Origin: Bacillota bacterium | GTDB lineage: Bacteria; Bacillota; Clostridia; Oscillospirales; Oscillospiraceae | NCBI GenBank assembly: GCA_021200975.1 | Contig: JAJQFT010000006.1 | Span: forward strand, 1 to 47,469 | Reading direction: 5' to 3' | Length of the DNA: 47,469 nucleotides | Shown here: positions 9,271-17,575 of the stretch, piece by piece | Position numbering within the stretch: the first letter of the stretch is position 1 | Layout of the letters: each line of letters opens with the position of its first letter | The notes under the pieces: generated by a model | Databases searched by the model: none | What the model saw: only the letters and a program-made list of their open reading frames with translations | What the model was told of the DNA's origin: nothing | Program-made: the position numbers and the translations under genes

Positions 9271-9299
9271 TTGCGAAATTTCGGTTTTTGCGCTACAAT
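9271..9299 (+). promoter_or_regulatory. Promoter of prmA
   Basis: TTGCGA (9271-9276) and TACAAT (9294-9299) have a 17-bp spacer. Transcription would start ~20 bp before the prmA start codon. Confidence 0.75.
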
Positions 9300-9323
9300 G
9301 GTAAAAAAGGAAGGGGGATGCGC

Positions 9324-10259
9324 ATGGCTTGGCTGGAAATCACCGTCCGCACCGCCGGGCGGGACGCGCAGGCGGTGTCAGCCGCGCTCACCGCCGCCGG
9401 GTTTTCCGACCTGGTGGTGGAGGACGAGCAGGAGCTGGAGGCCTTTCTCGACGAAAATCGCGCCTGCTGGGACTATATCGACGAGAGCCTGCAAAAAAAG
9501 CTGCGCGGGCTTTCGCAGATTCGCCTCTATCTGGAGCAGGACGATACGGCCTCGGCCACGCGCCTGCGCGTCGTGCTTGACCGGCTGGGGCTGCAGATGG
9601 AGGCTGTGCCACTGGACGAAACCGACTGGTCGGAAAGCTGGAAGGCAAATTATCCGCCCGTGGAGGTCGGCGCCGGCCTCGTCGTGCTGCCCTGCTGGCT
9701 CGCGCGGGAGGACTGCGGCGAACGCACGCCGATTATTCTCGACCCCGGGCTTACCTTTGGCACCGGCGCGCACCCAAGCACCCAGATGGCGATGGAATTT
9801 CTCGAGGCGCTTGCCTTCCCCGGCTTCCGCTGCCTCGACCTCGGCAGCGGGAGCGGCATCCTCTCCATCACCGCCCTGCGGCTGGGGGCATCCGCCGCGC
9901 TCGGCGTCGATATCGACCCCAAGGCCGAGGACATGGCGCGCGAAAACGCCGCCTACAACGGCTTCTCCTCCCCCGCCTTTACCGCCTGCACCGGCGATGT
10001 GACCGCCGACCGCGCGCTCATGGCGCGCCTGTCTGAGCAGGCATGGGACGTAGTAATGGTAAACATCGTCGCGGACGTAATTCTTGCTCTCGCGCCCGTG
10101 CTGCCGCGCTTCCTGCACCCGGGCAGCGTGCTGATGTGCTCTGGAATCCTCGGCTCCCGGCTGGAGGATGTCCGCGCCGGGCTACGGCAAGCCGGCCTCA
10201 CCATTACCGCCGTCAAGGAAAAAGAGGACTGGCGGAGCCTCACCGCAAAAAGGAGTTAA
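9324..10259 (+). CDS. prmA: Ribosomal protein L11 methyltransferase
   Basis: A 311-residue SAM-dependent enzyme that trimethylates ribosomal protein L11. The N-terminal substrate-recognition domain (residues 1-~110, starting MAWLEITV) is followed by the Rossmann methyltransferase domain. This has IILDPGLTFGTGAHPSTQ, the SAM-binding CLDLGSGSGILSI at about residue 170, and VMVNIVADVI, the NxxA/P-type catalytic motif of the family. I preferred the ATG at 9324 over 9318 because the AGGGGG ribosome-binding site is better spaced and PrmA proteins typically begin MxW. It overlaps the signals of the next gene by 2 bp. Confidence 0.95.
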   Translation: MAWLEITVRTAGRDAQAVSAALTAAGFSDLVVEDEQELEAFLDENRACWDYIDESLQKKLRGLSQIRLYLEQDDTASATRLRVVLDRLGLQMEAVPLDETDWSESWKANYPPVEVGAGLVVLPCWLAREDCGERTPIILDPGLTFGTGAHPSTQMAMEFLEALAFPGFRCLDLGSGSGILSITALRLGASAALGVDIDPKAEDMARENAAYNGFSSPAFTACTGDVTADRALMARLSEQAWDVVMVNIVADVILALAPVLPRFLHPGSVLMCSGILGSRLEDVRAGLRQAGLTITAVKEKEDWRSLTAKRS

Positions 10260-10260
10260 T

Positions 10261-11289
10261 ATGCTTTCCTATCGTATCCGAATGTTTCTGCGCCGCGCGG
10301 TTCCGGCAGTACTGCTGGTGCTGCTGGCCGTGCTGTTGGCGCTGCTGGTGGTCTTTCTGTGGCTCGGGCGATACATCCTCTACACCCGAGACGGCGCGGT
10401 GCTTGATTTCTCGCTGTCGCAGGAATTTGCCGATGGCGTAGCCGCTGTCGAACCCGAGGCCACCGATGCCGTAGAGATCTACTACAATCAGGGCGACAAC
10501 CTAATCAGCACCGAAACCTCCAACGACCTCACCCAGCTGAGCGGCTACTACATCACCGCCGATATGCTCAAGTCGGATTTTGCGGCGGTTTACGCCACCG
10601 TGCAGCAGCTCAGCGCCTCCACGCCTGTGATGCTCGATGTAAAGAGCATCAAAGGAGAGTTCTACTACACCTCCAGCAATGGCAGCAGCGCAAGCAGCAT
10701 CAGCGCCTCAGATGTGGACGAGCTGATTGCCTACCTGCATCAGTCCGGGCACTATGTCATCGCCCGGATGCCCGCCCTGCGGGACTACTACTACGGGCTC
10801 AACCACGTCAACGACGGCGTGTTCGTATCGAATCGCCTCTCCCTGTGGATGGACAGCGATGCCTGCTACTGGCTCAACCCCAACGCCGAGGGAACGGTGA
10901 CCTACCTCGTTTCCATCATCACCGAGCTTCGCACACTCGGGGTGGACGAGGTCGTGCTATACGATTTTTCCGTTCCGGTGAACGACAACATCTATTTCAC
11001 CGACGACCGGACGGAATCGCTGAACGCATTGGCCGCCGACCTCGTGCGCGTATGCACCACCGACACCTTCGCCCTATCCTTTGAGAATACCGACTCGAGC
11101 TTTACGCTGCCAGACGGGCGAACTCGGCTCTACTTCTCCGATGTGGAGGCCGCAAGCGCCGATTCCTATGCCTATCGCCTCGCAGAGGCGGAGGATCGGC
11201 CTGTGCGGGTCGTATTCCTGACGGAGCTGATGGACACCCGCTTCTCGGCCTATGGGGTGCTGCATCCGCTGGACTATGAAAATTCGTGA
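10261..11289 (+). CDS. Membrane-anchored putative glycoside-hydrolase-like protein (DUF4015-like)
   Basis: 342 residues. An N-terminal signal anchor with a long Leu/Val-rich helix (about residues 10-35) puts the rest outside the cell. The body resembles the DUF4015 'putative glycosyl hydrolase' TIM-barrel family. It has a barrel strand VMLDVKSIKGEFYY at about residue 120, YVIARMPALRD near 170, and WMDSDACYWLNP, a typical strand-6-like segment of these proteins, near 200. The function of the family is not established; a cell-wall or polysaccharide role is guessed from the fold. It starts one base after the prmA stop, with AGGAG inside the last prmA codons, so it is translationally coupled. The assignment is from motif appearance only. 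Confidence 0.65.
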   Translation: MLSYRIRMFLRRAVPAVLLVLLAVLLALLVVFLWLGRYILYTRDGAVLDFSLSQEFADGVAAVEPEATDAVEIYYNQGDNLISTETSNDLTQLSGYYITADMLKSDFAAVYATVQQLSASTPVMLDVKSIKGEFYYTSSNGSSASSISASDVDELIAYLHQSGHYVIARMPALRDYYYGLNHVNDGVFVSNRLSLWMDSDACYWLNPNAEGTVTYLVSIITELRTLGVDEVVLYDFSVPVNDNIYFTDDRTESLNALAADLVRVCTTDTFALSFENTDSSFTLPDGRTRLYFSDVEAASADSYAYRLAEAEDRPVRVVFLTELMDTRFSAYGVLHPLDYENS

Positions 11290-11321
11290 ATTATCTGTAA
11301 AGTTTTCCTTTTTTCGTTCTA

Positions 11322-11331
11322 CCCCCCCCCC
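11322..11331 (+). repeat. C10 homopolymer between genes
   Basis: An uninterrupted run of ten C lies 33 bp after the preceding stop codon and ~70 bp before the next start. It could be a phase-variable spacer or an assembly-sensitive tract. No gene is read through it. Confidence 0.6.
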
Positions 11332-11358
11332 TGACTTATCCTCCTGTGTACTATATGA

Positions 11359-11373
11359 TTGTGCTTAGCACAA
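11359..11373. promoter_or_regulatory. Perfect inverted repeat, possible operator
   Basis: TTGTGC-TTA-GCACAA is a perfect 6-bp dyad with a 3-bp centre, 28 bp before the start of the small membrane protein. Position and symmetry suit a repressor site near the transcription start. The binding protein is unknown. Confidence 0.4.
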
Positions 11374-11400
11374 CCATATTTAATTAAGGAGGAACCGCAA

Positions 11401-11700
11401 ATGCTTGAGCTTCTCGCCCTATTGCTTGGTCTTGCGAGCTGGTGCCTGCCAATCCTCTGCCTGCTTCGCCGCAAGCATATTTCGCACCCGAAAATCTCCG
11501 CGCTTCAGTCCGGCAGCCTTGTGCTTTGCGCGATTGCGCTGTACATCCCCTCCCTGAGCCAGTACCTTGAGGTTCTGGAGAAGGATTACAGCGCTATGAT
11601 CGACTGCGCCACGGCGTTCCATCTGGCCTCTGCCGTGCTGCTGGCCGTTACCCTCGCGCTGAACCTGATTGTATGGGGCGCGTGCAGAAAGCAGATCTGA
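11401..11700 (+). CDS. Small membrane protein of unknown function
   Basis: 99 residues with three predicted membrane segments: LELLALLLGLASWCLPILCL at 2-21, SGSLVLCAIALYIPSLS at about 39-55, and ASAVLLAVTLALNLIVWGAC at about 76-95. There is a short basic loop (RRKHISHPK) and a basic C-terminus (RKQI). AAGGAGGAACC precedes the ATG with good spacing, and a strong terminator follows, so it is probably a monocistronic real gene. I do not recognise the family. Small three-helix proteins of this shape are common in Clostridia without assigned function. Confidence 0.75.
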   Translation: MLELLALLLGLASWCLPILCLLRRKHISHPKISALQSGSLVLCAIALYIPSLSQYLEVLEKDYSAMIDCATAFHLASAVLLAVTLALNLIVWGACRKQI

Positions 11701-11712
11701 CCGAATTCCTAC

Positions 11713-11753
11713 AAGCGGGGAGCCGCAGCGTGCGGTTCCCCGTGCCGCTTTTT
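11713..11753 (+). terminator. Rho-independent terminator
   Basis: CGGGGAGCCGCA (11716-11727) pairs with TGCGGTTCCCCG (11731-11742) through one G-U, with a 3-nt loop. TGCCGCTTTTT follows. It terminates the small membrane protein gene. Confidence 0.8.
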
Positions 11754-11804
11754 GGGCGATTTAGGCAAAGCCCGGGCTGGGAGGATTTTGTTCAAATCCG
11801 CCAC

Positions 11805-11833
11805 TTGAAATTTTTCCGGCAAAATGGTATACT
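11805..11833 (+). promoter_or_regulatory. Promoter of the MATE-kinase fusion gene
   Basis: TTGAAA (11805-11810), a 17-bp spacer and TATACT (11828-11833). The ~150-nt leader to the start codon contains a weak GCAC...GTGC hairpin followed by CTCTTTTTTT (about 11939-11969). This could act as an attenuator but matches no riboswitch I recognise. Confidence 0.75.
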
Positions 11834-11988
11834 TCCACTCGAATTTCATAGGCGATGAACGACACACGCAGCGCGCAAGCGCATAAGTCTGATCACGGTA
11901 CGGATTTTGCGTCATGTGTTTGGTTTTTTGCATTTTCAGCACATGCGTATGCGTGCGCTCTTTTTTTGCCCAAAATCAAGGAGGAAAT

Positions 11989-13971
11989 ATGGAAAATTCA
12001 AATTATCTCGGCACAGAAAAAATCGGCACGCTGCTGCGCAGGTTCGCGGTTCCGTGCATCTTCTCGCTCATTATCTCCTGCCTGTACAACATTGTTGACC
12101 AGATTTTCGTAGGCAACGGCGTAGGCTACTTGGGGAATGCCGCCACCGGCGTAATATTTCCGATTACGGTCGTGGGCTGGGGGCTTAGCCTGTTTTTCGG
12201 CGACGGCGCTGCCGCCGCTCTGAGCGTTTCCCTCGGCAGGGGCGACACAAAGGACATTCCTCGCAGCGTCGCCAACGCGGTGATGGGTGCCTTCTTCTCC
12301 GGCGTGGTCGTAATCCTTGTGGCCTATTCTTGGGGCGACGGCCTGCTTCGTCTGATCGGCGCGACCGATGCCAATATTCAAATGGCGCACGAATACGGCA
12401 TGATTATCTACGCCGCCATGCCCTTTGCGATGACGCAGAACGCTTTGGCCTCCATCATTCGCGCGGATGGCAGCCCCAAGTATGCGATGGCGGCCATGCT
12501 GACCGGCGCGGTAATCAACATCATCGGCGACCCGCTTGCCATCTTTGTACTGCACATGGGCATTCAGGGCGCGGCCTGGGCGACGATTGCGGGGCAGCTT
12601 GTCAGCTTCGGGATCTGCGCCGCCTACCTCGGCCGCTCGCGGACATTCCGGGTGCATTTTAGCAGCTTCCGGCCGAGCCTCCGGCTGCTCAAGCCCGTGC
12701 TGGCCTTGGGCACGTCGAGCCTGCTGACGCAGCTTTCCATCGTTGTAATTACCGTTGTCAATAACATCCTGCTTGTGAAATACGGCGCGCAGTCGGTCTA
12801 TGGGGCGGATATTCCCTTGGCGGCATTCGTGGTGATTATGAAGCTTTTTCAAATCATGCTGAATATCGCCATCGGCATCGCCGCCGGCGCGCAGCCCATT
12901 GTAGGTTACAATTACGGCGCGAAAAACTACACGCGCGTGCGGGAGCTGTTAAAAAAGATTCTCCAATGGACGGCCATTGTGGGTCTAATCTGCACGATTC
13001 TCTTTGAGGCGGTCCCCGGTGTGTTTATCCGGATGTTCGGCTCGGCGGACGACCCGATTTACTTCGATTTTGCGGTGCTCTGCCTGCGCATTTACCTCGC
13101 ACTTATCCTCGTAACCTGCGTGCAGAAGGTTTGCGCCATTTTCCTGCAATCGATTGGCAAGGCCAAAGCCTCTGCTCCCCTCTCGGTTCTGCGCGATGTG
13201 CTGCTGATTGTCTTCTCCCTGCTGATTCCGGCTCTGCTGCCGAGCAATATGGGCGTCACCGGCATTTTCTGGGCTGCTCCCATCGCCGACCTTGCTGCCA
13301 TTTTGCTTACTGTTCCGGTCATGCTGCGCGTGTGGAAGGAGCTGAGCCGCGATTGCGCGGCCAGCACGCCTGCGGCCGCGATCGTTCCCTCGCATCCGGG
13401 CACAATCGTAACCATCGCGCGCGAGCATGGTTCAGCGGGCAAGCGAATTGGTCAGCTCGCGGCGCAAAAGCTCAGTATCCCCTGCTACTATAAGGAGCTG
13501 GTCGCCGTCGCAGCGCAGGAGAGCGGCCTCGCGCAGGAATTTATTTCCGGCATCAACTCGGACGCAAACGCCGTCATGCGCGAGCTCTACCTCTCCACCG
13601 ACCCGGTGCAGCGTGCGGTCGCCGCGCAGGAAAAGGCCATCCGCAAAATTGCCGAGGCAGGCTCGTGCGTCCTCATCGGGCGGTCGGCAGATTATGTGCT
13701 GCGCAGCCACGAGGACGTGGTGCGGGTCTTCCTCTACGCGCCCAAGAGCTACCGCGAGAAGAAGGTCATGGAGATGTACGGCGACAGCCCGGAGGCTGCC
13801 AAAAAGAGCATCGCCCGCGCCGACGCAGCCAGAGCCGCCTACTATCGCAGCGTTTCTGGGCAGGATTGGGGCGATGTTCACGGCTATGAGCTTTGCATTG
13901 ACGCATCCATCGGCGAGGAGGCCGCGGCGCAGCTGATTTGCGATTATGTAAACCGCCGAAGCAGCAAATAG
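11989..13971 (+). CDS. MATE transporter fused to cytidylate-kinase-like domain
   Basis: 660 residues in two parts. Residues 1-~455 are a MATE/NorM-type multidrug and toxin extruder of about 12 helices, with family-typical CLYNIVDQIFVGNGVG, a MAHEYGMIIYAAMPF segment, and the second half beginning near AQPIVGYNYGAKNYTRVREL. Residues ~470-655 are a cytidylate-kinase-2 type domain. They open with TIAREHGSAGKRIGQLAA (P-loop-like) and include IGRSADYVL, VFLYAPKSYREKKVME and the late ARAAYYRSVSGQDWG segment. The start follows GGAGGAAAT. No stop or frameshift separates the domains. MATE proteins use Na+ or H+ gradients, so the kinase domain might sense or modify a nucleotide or the transported compound; that is inference. 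Confidence 0.88.
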   Translation: MENSNYLGTEKIGTLLRRFAVPCIFSLIISCLYNIVDQIFVGNGVGYLGNAATGVIFPITVVGWGLSLFFGDGAAAALSVSLGRGDTKDIPRSVANAVMGAFFSGVVVILVAYSWGDGLLRLIGATDANIQMAHEYGMIIYAAMPFAMTQNALASIIRADGSPKYAMAAMLTGAVINIIGDPLAIFVLHMGIQGAAWATIAGQLVSFGICAAYLGRSRTFRVHFSSFRPSLRLLKPVLALGTSSLLTQLSIVVITVVNNILLVKYGAQSVYGADIPLAAFVVIMKLFQIMLNIAIGIAAGAQPIVGYNYGAKNYTRVRELLKKILQWTAIVGLICTILFEAVPGVFIRMFGSADDPIYFDFAVLCLRIYLALILVTCVQKVCAIFLQSIGKAKASAPLSVLRDVLLIVFSLLIPALLPSNMGVTGIFWAAPIADLAAILLTVPVMLRVWKELSRDCAASTPAAAIVPSHPGTIVTIAREHGSAGKRIGQLAAQKLSIPCYYKELVAVAAQESGLAQEFISGINSDANAVMRELYLSTDPVQRAVAAQEKAIRKIAEAGSCVLIGRSADYVLRSHEDVVRVFLYAPKSYREKKVMEMYGDSPEAAKKSIARADAARAAYYRSVSGQDWGDVHGYELCIDASIGEEAAAQLICDYVNRRSSK

Positions 13972-14034
13972 AAAATCGACCGAAGAGCCGTTTCGAAGGA
14001 ATATTATCGGATAATCTCCAAGCAAACATCCATG

Positions 14035-14080
14035 AAAATCGGCTGGATTGCCATTCAACGGCAATCCAGCCGATTTTTAT
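14035..14080 (+). terminator. Strong terminator hairpin
   Basis: An 18-bp perfect stem: arm AAAATCGGCTGGATTGCC at 14035-14052, complementary arm at 14060-14077, 7-nt loop, T run at the end. It terminates the MATE gene and is also at the 3' end of the minus-strand remnant. A degenerate copy of the left arm is found near 43144. Confidence 0.85.
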
Positions 14081-14290
14081 AAAAGCGCTTTCGTTTTTCG
14101 TGCGAGATACAGCGCAGGTTGGTAATATACCCATCCTTCCGATACCCTTGCTTGGAAAAGCGCAAAGCGTGTTCGGGCCGATGGTCGGCAATGTATCTTT
14201 TGAAGGACGGAGCGGACTTGTCTTCGCCCCCTTTGGCTTCGGCAGGGATGATTCCGGTTCCATAGAAAGAGGAATTACGCACATTTTTCT
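14077..14290 (-). pseudogene. C-terminal remnant of a DUF4143-type AAA ATPase, frameshifted
   Basis: On the minus strand a ~65-residue frame contains IIPAEAKGGED, APSFKRYIADHRPEHALRFS and GYRKDGYITN. This resembles the C-terminal PD-(D/E)XK-like end of DUF4143 ATPases, including the xPxEVK-like motif. After ITNL the frame should continue PLYLARKTKALL and stop. That continuation is present one base out of frame, ending at TAA 14079-14077, so one base is missing near 14112-14114. Upstream of ~14290 no family sequence can be followed, so most of the gene (about 350 residues) is gone. These ATPases are widespread orphan or toxin-antitoxin-like genes. The family call is from memory of its conserved end. 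Confidence 0.65.
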
Positions 14291-14388
14291 AAGCAGGCAG
14301 CTTACAGATTTTCGAGATTGCGAAATGCCCCGTGTCCTTTTGAATTTGCCAGATGCGCTTTTTCCCCAATCAATGACCGCAAAGTATT

Positions 14389-14433
14389 GACGCCGCCCCA
14401 AGGAACCCTTTCGGATTCCCCGAGGCGGCGCCG
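14389..14433 (-). terminator. Terminator-like hairpin after the sugar operon
   Basis: CGCCGCC (14391-14397) pairs with GGCGGCG (14424-14430), with an inner GGAACC/GGATTCC stem. It lies 20 bp beyond the last permease stop. The following T tract is weak. Confidence 0.5.
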
Positions 14434-14449
14434 TTTGGAAGAAAAGAGC

Positions 14450-15433
14450 TTATTCAGCGGTACAGGCGGATTCCCCGCCCCTGTGGACGAGCCGCTTAAT
14501 GGCCGCGCCCAGCTCCGGGTTGCCCGTAAGGGACATCAGCACAAGAATCAGCACCGCGATGCAGGCGTTCGTGAAGGCTGTGGGGATGCCCAGCACCAGA
14601 AGCAGCAGCTTAATAATCTGCATACAGAAGCTGCCAACAAACATACTGATTACCAGATTGTTTTTCCCAAAGCTGAGTGCCTTGCCCACAAGATAGCTCA
14701 TCATGGCGTCGAAGGCGGTGTTCAGCGTTCCCATCTGCGTGGTCGCCACCATAATGCCCGTAGAGCACAGGGATGCTGCGGCGTAGGCTCCGGCAAAGCC
14801 GCCGGAAATCACCAGGCACAGCGACTTGACCTTTACCGCCTTGATGCCGTTGGTCATGGCAATCCGCCCGTCGCTTCCCACCGCGCGCACTTGATAGCCG
14901 AACCGCGTCCGATAGAGCAGGAACCACGCTACCGCCATGGCGGCGATACCATAGATCAGGTTCCACGGGTAAATTCCCAGCACCACATAACCGGTGGAGG
15001 AAATGTTGATCCCCGAGCCGCCGGACAGGATGGAGCCCAAGCATTCATACAGAAACAACAGACCCACGGTAACAATGATGGTGGGGATTCTGGTGAGATA
15101 GTACATCCCGCCGCTTACGCAGCCGCAGAGCGCGCCGATGAGGATGCTCCCAAGGATAATCCCCGGCAGTCCAAGCCCAAGGCTCACGGAGATCCTCCCG
15201 GCGACAATCGCGGACAGGACGGCCTCCGAGCCAATCGCCAGATCCCAGTTGCCGCAGGCAAAGTTGAACATCAGCCCGCAGGAAAGCACCGTCGGGAACA
15301 GGCTCTGCTTGAACAGGGACGGAAGGTTGTTCAGCGTAATTTCCGGAAATACCGCAAGCATAATCAGGAAGATACCAATCGGAATTGCGAGCATCAGCAG
15401 ATAGCTTCCTGCCATTTTTGCCGCTTTTGACAT
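14450..15433 (-). CDS. Sugar ABC transporter permease (second)
   Basis: A 327-residue inner-membrane permease of the RbsC/BPD_transp_2 family with about 9-10 hydrophobic segments. Family features include the early NFACGNWDLAIGSEAVLSAI, GGMYYLTRIPTIIVTVG, and the coupling loop IAMTNGIKAVKVK-LCLVISGGFAGAYAAA. The start at 15433 is chosen for GGTAGG upstream; spacing is fair, and an ATG ten codons earlier (15463) is possible. It is the last gene of the operon, 36 bp after the binding-protein gene. With the permease at 16630 it presumably forms a heterodimer, because the two sequences differ. Confidence 0.88.
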   Translation of the reverse strand: MSKAAKMAGSYLLMLAIPIGIFLIMLAVFPEITLNNLPSLFKQSLFPTVLSCGLMFNFACGNWDLAIGSEAVLSAIVAGRISVSLGLGLPGIILGSILIGALCGCVSGGMYYLTRIPTIIVTVGLLFLYECLGSILSGGSGINISSTGYVVLGIYPWNLIYGIAAMAVAWFLLYRTRFGYQVRAVGSDGRIAMTNGIKAVKVKSLCLVISGGFAGAYAAASLCSTGIMVATTQMGTLNTAFDAMMSYLVGKALSFGKNNLVISMFVGSFCMQIIKLLLLVLGIPTAFTNACIAVLILVLMSLTGNPELGAAIKRLVHRGGESACTAE

Positions 15434-15469
15434 GACGCACCTACCTTTCCACGGGACTTCCAAGCCAAA

Positions 15470-16585
15470 TCAGCGGCTGGAAATCTCTTCTTTAATCCAG
15501 TCGGAGCTGTAGGAGTTCCAGAATTCTGTAAGCTCCTCCAGATTGACATCGCTGTTGTAGCGATAGAGCATACTCTGGATAATCTCCTCGTCGTAAATCT
15601 GGATGGTGGTATCGTTATAATAGTTTTCAAAGAATTGCAAGTCCTCGGAATCGGTCAAAATCAGGAACGGGAAGGTCAGCCCGAGCTTGTCCTCGGAAAG
15701 CGGGTGGCCGTCGATGGCATTGTACAGCGCGGCGAACGCCTGCAGGCACAGAGGCGCCTGCCCGCCAACGGCGCCGTAGAGCAGCCCCTCCTCGAAGGCC
15801 TCCTCCATGCCGTCAAAGGTATCAAAGGTCACAAAGCCCACAGTTTCCCCTGTGGATTCCTTATGCGAGCGCAGAGTATTCAGCACGATTTCCGCATTGC
15901 CCAGCGAGCCGGACATAAGCCAGATGGCTTCCACGTCGGAATAGGTATCGAGAATATTCTGCACATCGGACTGCACGCCGGTGACATCCTGGCTGATATC
16001 AAACTCCGCGACAATATTTACATCGTAATCCTCGCAGGCGCTGTACATGCCCTCCATGCGAAGCAGGGAGGTCGCGCTGTGGGTGTTGCCGCCCACGGCG
16101 ATGTTGCGAATTCCCTGCTCCGCCAGAATGTGGATGGTTTCGTAGCTGGTGGAAACCGTATCCTCAATGGCGTAGCCCACATAGTAGTCCAGCGCAGACA
16201 GGGTTTCGGTGGTTTCGTCGCTCGCGGGCATACGGAACATCACTTGGAAATATACCTCGTTTTCTTCACAGGTAGAGGCAATCGAGGTCATGGCGACATC
16301 GTCGAGCGTCAGGCACAGGATGCCGTCGCAGCCGGCGGCAATCAGGTTCTCCGCGTCCGTAAGCTGGGAAGCCGCGTCATAAGAGCCGAGCGCCCATTGG
16401 ATTTCCAAGTCCTCCACCACCTCGGCGGCATAGTTCAGGTAGGAATATACCAGCTGGCCGAGGGAGTCATCCTTGCTGTAAAAGATAACGCCAATTTTGA
16501 CGGCGCCGCCCTCTTCGGTGGTGGTGCAGCCGTACATGGATAGTGCCATTGCCAAGCAAAGCAGCAGAACGATACATTTTTTCAT
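15470..16585 (-). CDS. Sugar-binding lipoprotein of the ABC transporter
   Basis: 371 residues. A lipoprotein signal peptide is clear, with lipobox SMYGC, so the mature protein starts at Cys19 and is anchored to the outer membrane face. The rest is a type I periplasmic-binding fold of the ribose/galactose-binding (Peripla_BP_4) group, beginning VKIGVIFYSKDD, with hinge-type segments AENLIAAGCDGILCL and VEAIWLMSGSLGNAEIVL. The C-terminal ~60 residues (DTTIQIYDEE onward) form an extra acidic and aromatic tail. AGGAGG lies 8 bases upstream of the chosen ATG. It sits between the two permeases. The substrate cannot be read from sequence; the operon suggests a beta-glucoside. Confidence 0.88.
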   Translation of the reverse strand: MKKCIVLLLCLAMALSMYGCTTTEEGGAVKIGVIFYSKDDSLGQLVYSYLNYAAEVVEDLEIQWALGSYDAASQLTDAENLIAAGCDGILCLTLDDVAMTSIASTCEENEVYFQVMFRMPASDETTETLSALDYYVGYAIEDTVSTSYETIHILAEQGIRNIAVGGNTHSATSLLRMEGMYSACEDYDVNIVAEFDISQDVTGVQSDVQNILDTYSDVEAIWLMSGSLGNAEIVLNTLRSHKESTGETVGFVTFDTFDGMEEAFEEGLLYGAVGGQAPLCLQAFAALYNAIDGHPLSEDKLGLTFPFLILTDSEDLQFFENYYNDTTIQIYDEEIIQSMLYRYNSDVNLEELTEFWNSYSSDWIKEEISSR

Positions 16586-16629
16586 TTTTGTTAGCCTCCT
16601 ATTTTTGTTGTTGGGTTTTGTGAATGCAC

Positions 16630-17562
16630 TTATGCGGTCACGCTGTCGGCACGCTTTCGGTAGGAAATCAGAACCAGCAGCAGAAATACGGCGCCCTTGA
16701 TCACGTTCACAAAGTCGGCGTTGACGCCGCACAGGACGAGGATGTTGTTCAGGATGGTCAGCGATAACGCGCCTATCACAGCGGAGCGGATGTATGCCTT
16801 AGAGCCGCCTGTCAGCGGCATCCCGCCGATGGTAAGGCCAATCAGCGCGTTTACCTCGTAGCTGCCGGTGGAGTTGCTCAGGCCGCCGGTACGCACGCTT
16901 GTCATGAAGGCCACAACGCCCGCGCACAGTCCGCTGGCGGCAAAGGAAAAAATCAGATAGCGGTCCACGGGAATGCCGCTGAGCTTGGCGGCGGCGCGGT
17001 TTACGCCGATGGCTTTGTTGTACTGGCCGACCTTCGTATACTCAAACGCCACAAAGCCCAGCGGCACCACAATGACGCAGGTAATCAGGTAAAAGGACGG
17101 CGTATTCAGCCCGCTCAATGCCGGCGAAGCCGACCATGTCTGGCTCTGGGTGATGGTGCTCAGGATTGCCGAGCAAAGGCGCATGATGCACATGCCCACG
17201 ATGAAGGCCACCACCCGGAGCTTCGTAACCAGCACACCAACCAGCGCGCCCATAGCAAAGCCAATCAGCAGGCAGACAACCAGAAAGGCCCATGTGGGCA
17301 AATCCCGGAAAAATACAATCGCGATGACCATCGTAAGCCCCATGATGCCGCCGTTCGCGAAATCCATGTCGCCGTGCGCCATCACAAAGGCCGTGCCAAC
17401 GCTGATAACCATCAGCATACTGGACTGAATCATGATGTTGCGCAGGTTCTTCGCAGCGAGGAAGGTGCTGCCTCCAAGCGCAATGGAAACCAGAATCAGC
17501 AGAAGCAATCCAAGATAGGGCGCAAATTTCTTTGCGATTCGATAAAATCGGGAGTTTTTCAT
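16630..17562 (-). CDS. Sugar ABC transporter permease (first)
   Basis: A 310-residue RbsC-type (BPD_transp_2) permease. The conserved family region is SVGTAFVMAHGDMDFANGGIMGL at about residues 53-75, followed by ALVGVLVTKLRVVAFIVG. The later coupling loop is INRAAAKLSGIPVDRYLIFSFAASGL-like, and GLTIGGMPLTGGSKAYIRSAVIGAL precedes the last helices. It begins 13 bp after the ATPase gene stop. It is the partner of the permease at 14450. Confidence 0.9.
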   Translation of the reverse strand: MKNSRFYRIAKKFAPYLGLLLLILVSIALGGSTFLAAKNLRNIMIQSSMLMVISVGTAFVMAHGDMDFANGGIMGLTMVIAIVFFRDLPTWAFLVVCLLIGFAMGALVGVLVTKLRVVAFIVGMCIMRLCSAILSTITQSQTWSASPALSGLNTPSFYLITCVIVVPLGFVAFEYTKVGQYNKAIGVNRAAAKLSGIPVDRYLIFSFAASGLCAGVVAFMTSVRTGGLSNSTGSYEVNALIGLTIGGMPLTGGSKAYIRSAVIGALSLTILNNILVLCGVNADFVNVIKGAVFLLLVLISYRKRADSVTA

Positions 17563-17575
17563 ATCCGCACACCCC

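Noticed and set aside
11834-11988. Riboswitch upstream of the MATE fusion gene
   Set aside because: The leader is long and has a weak hairpin plus T run, but no conserved aptamer core that I recognise.
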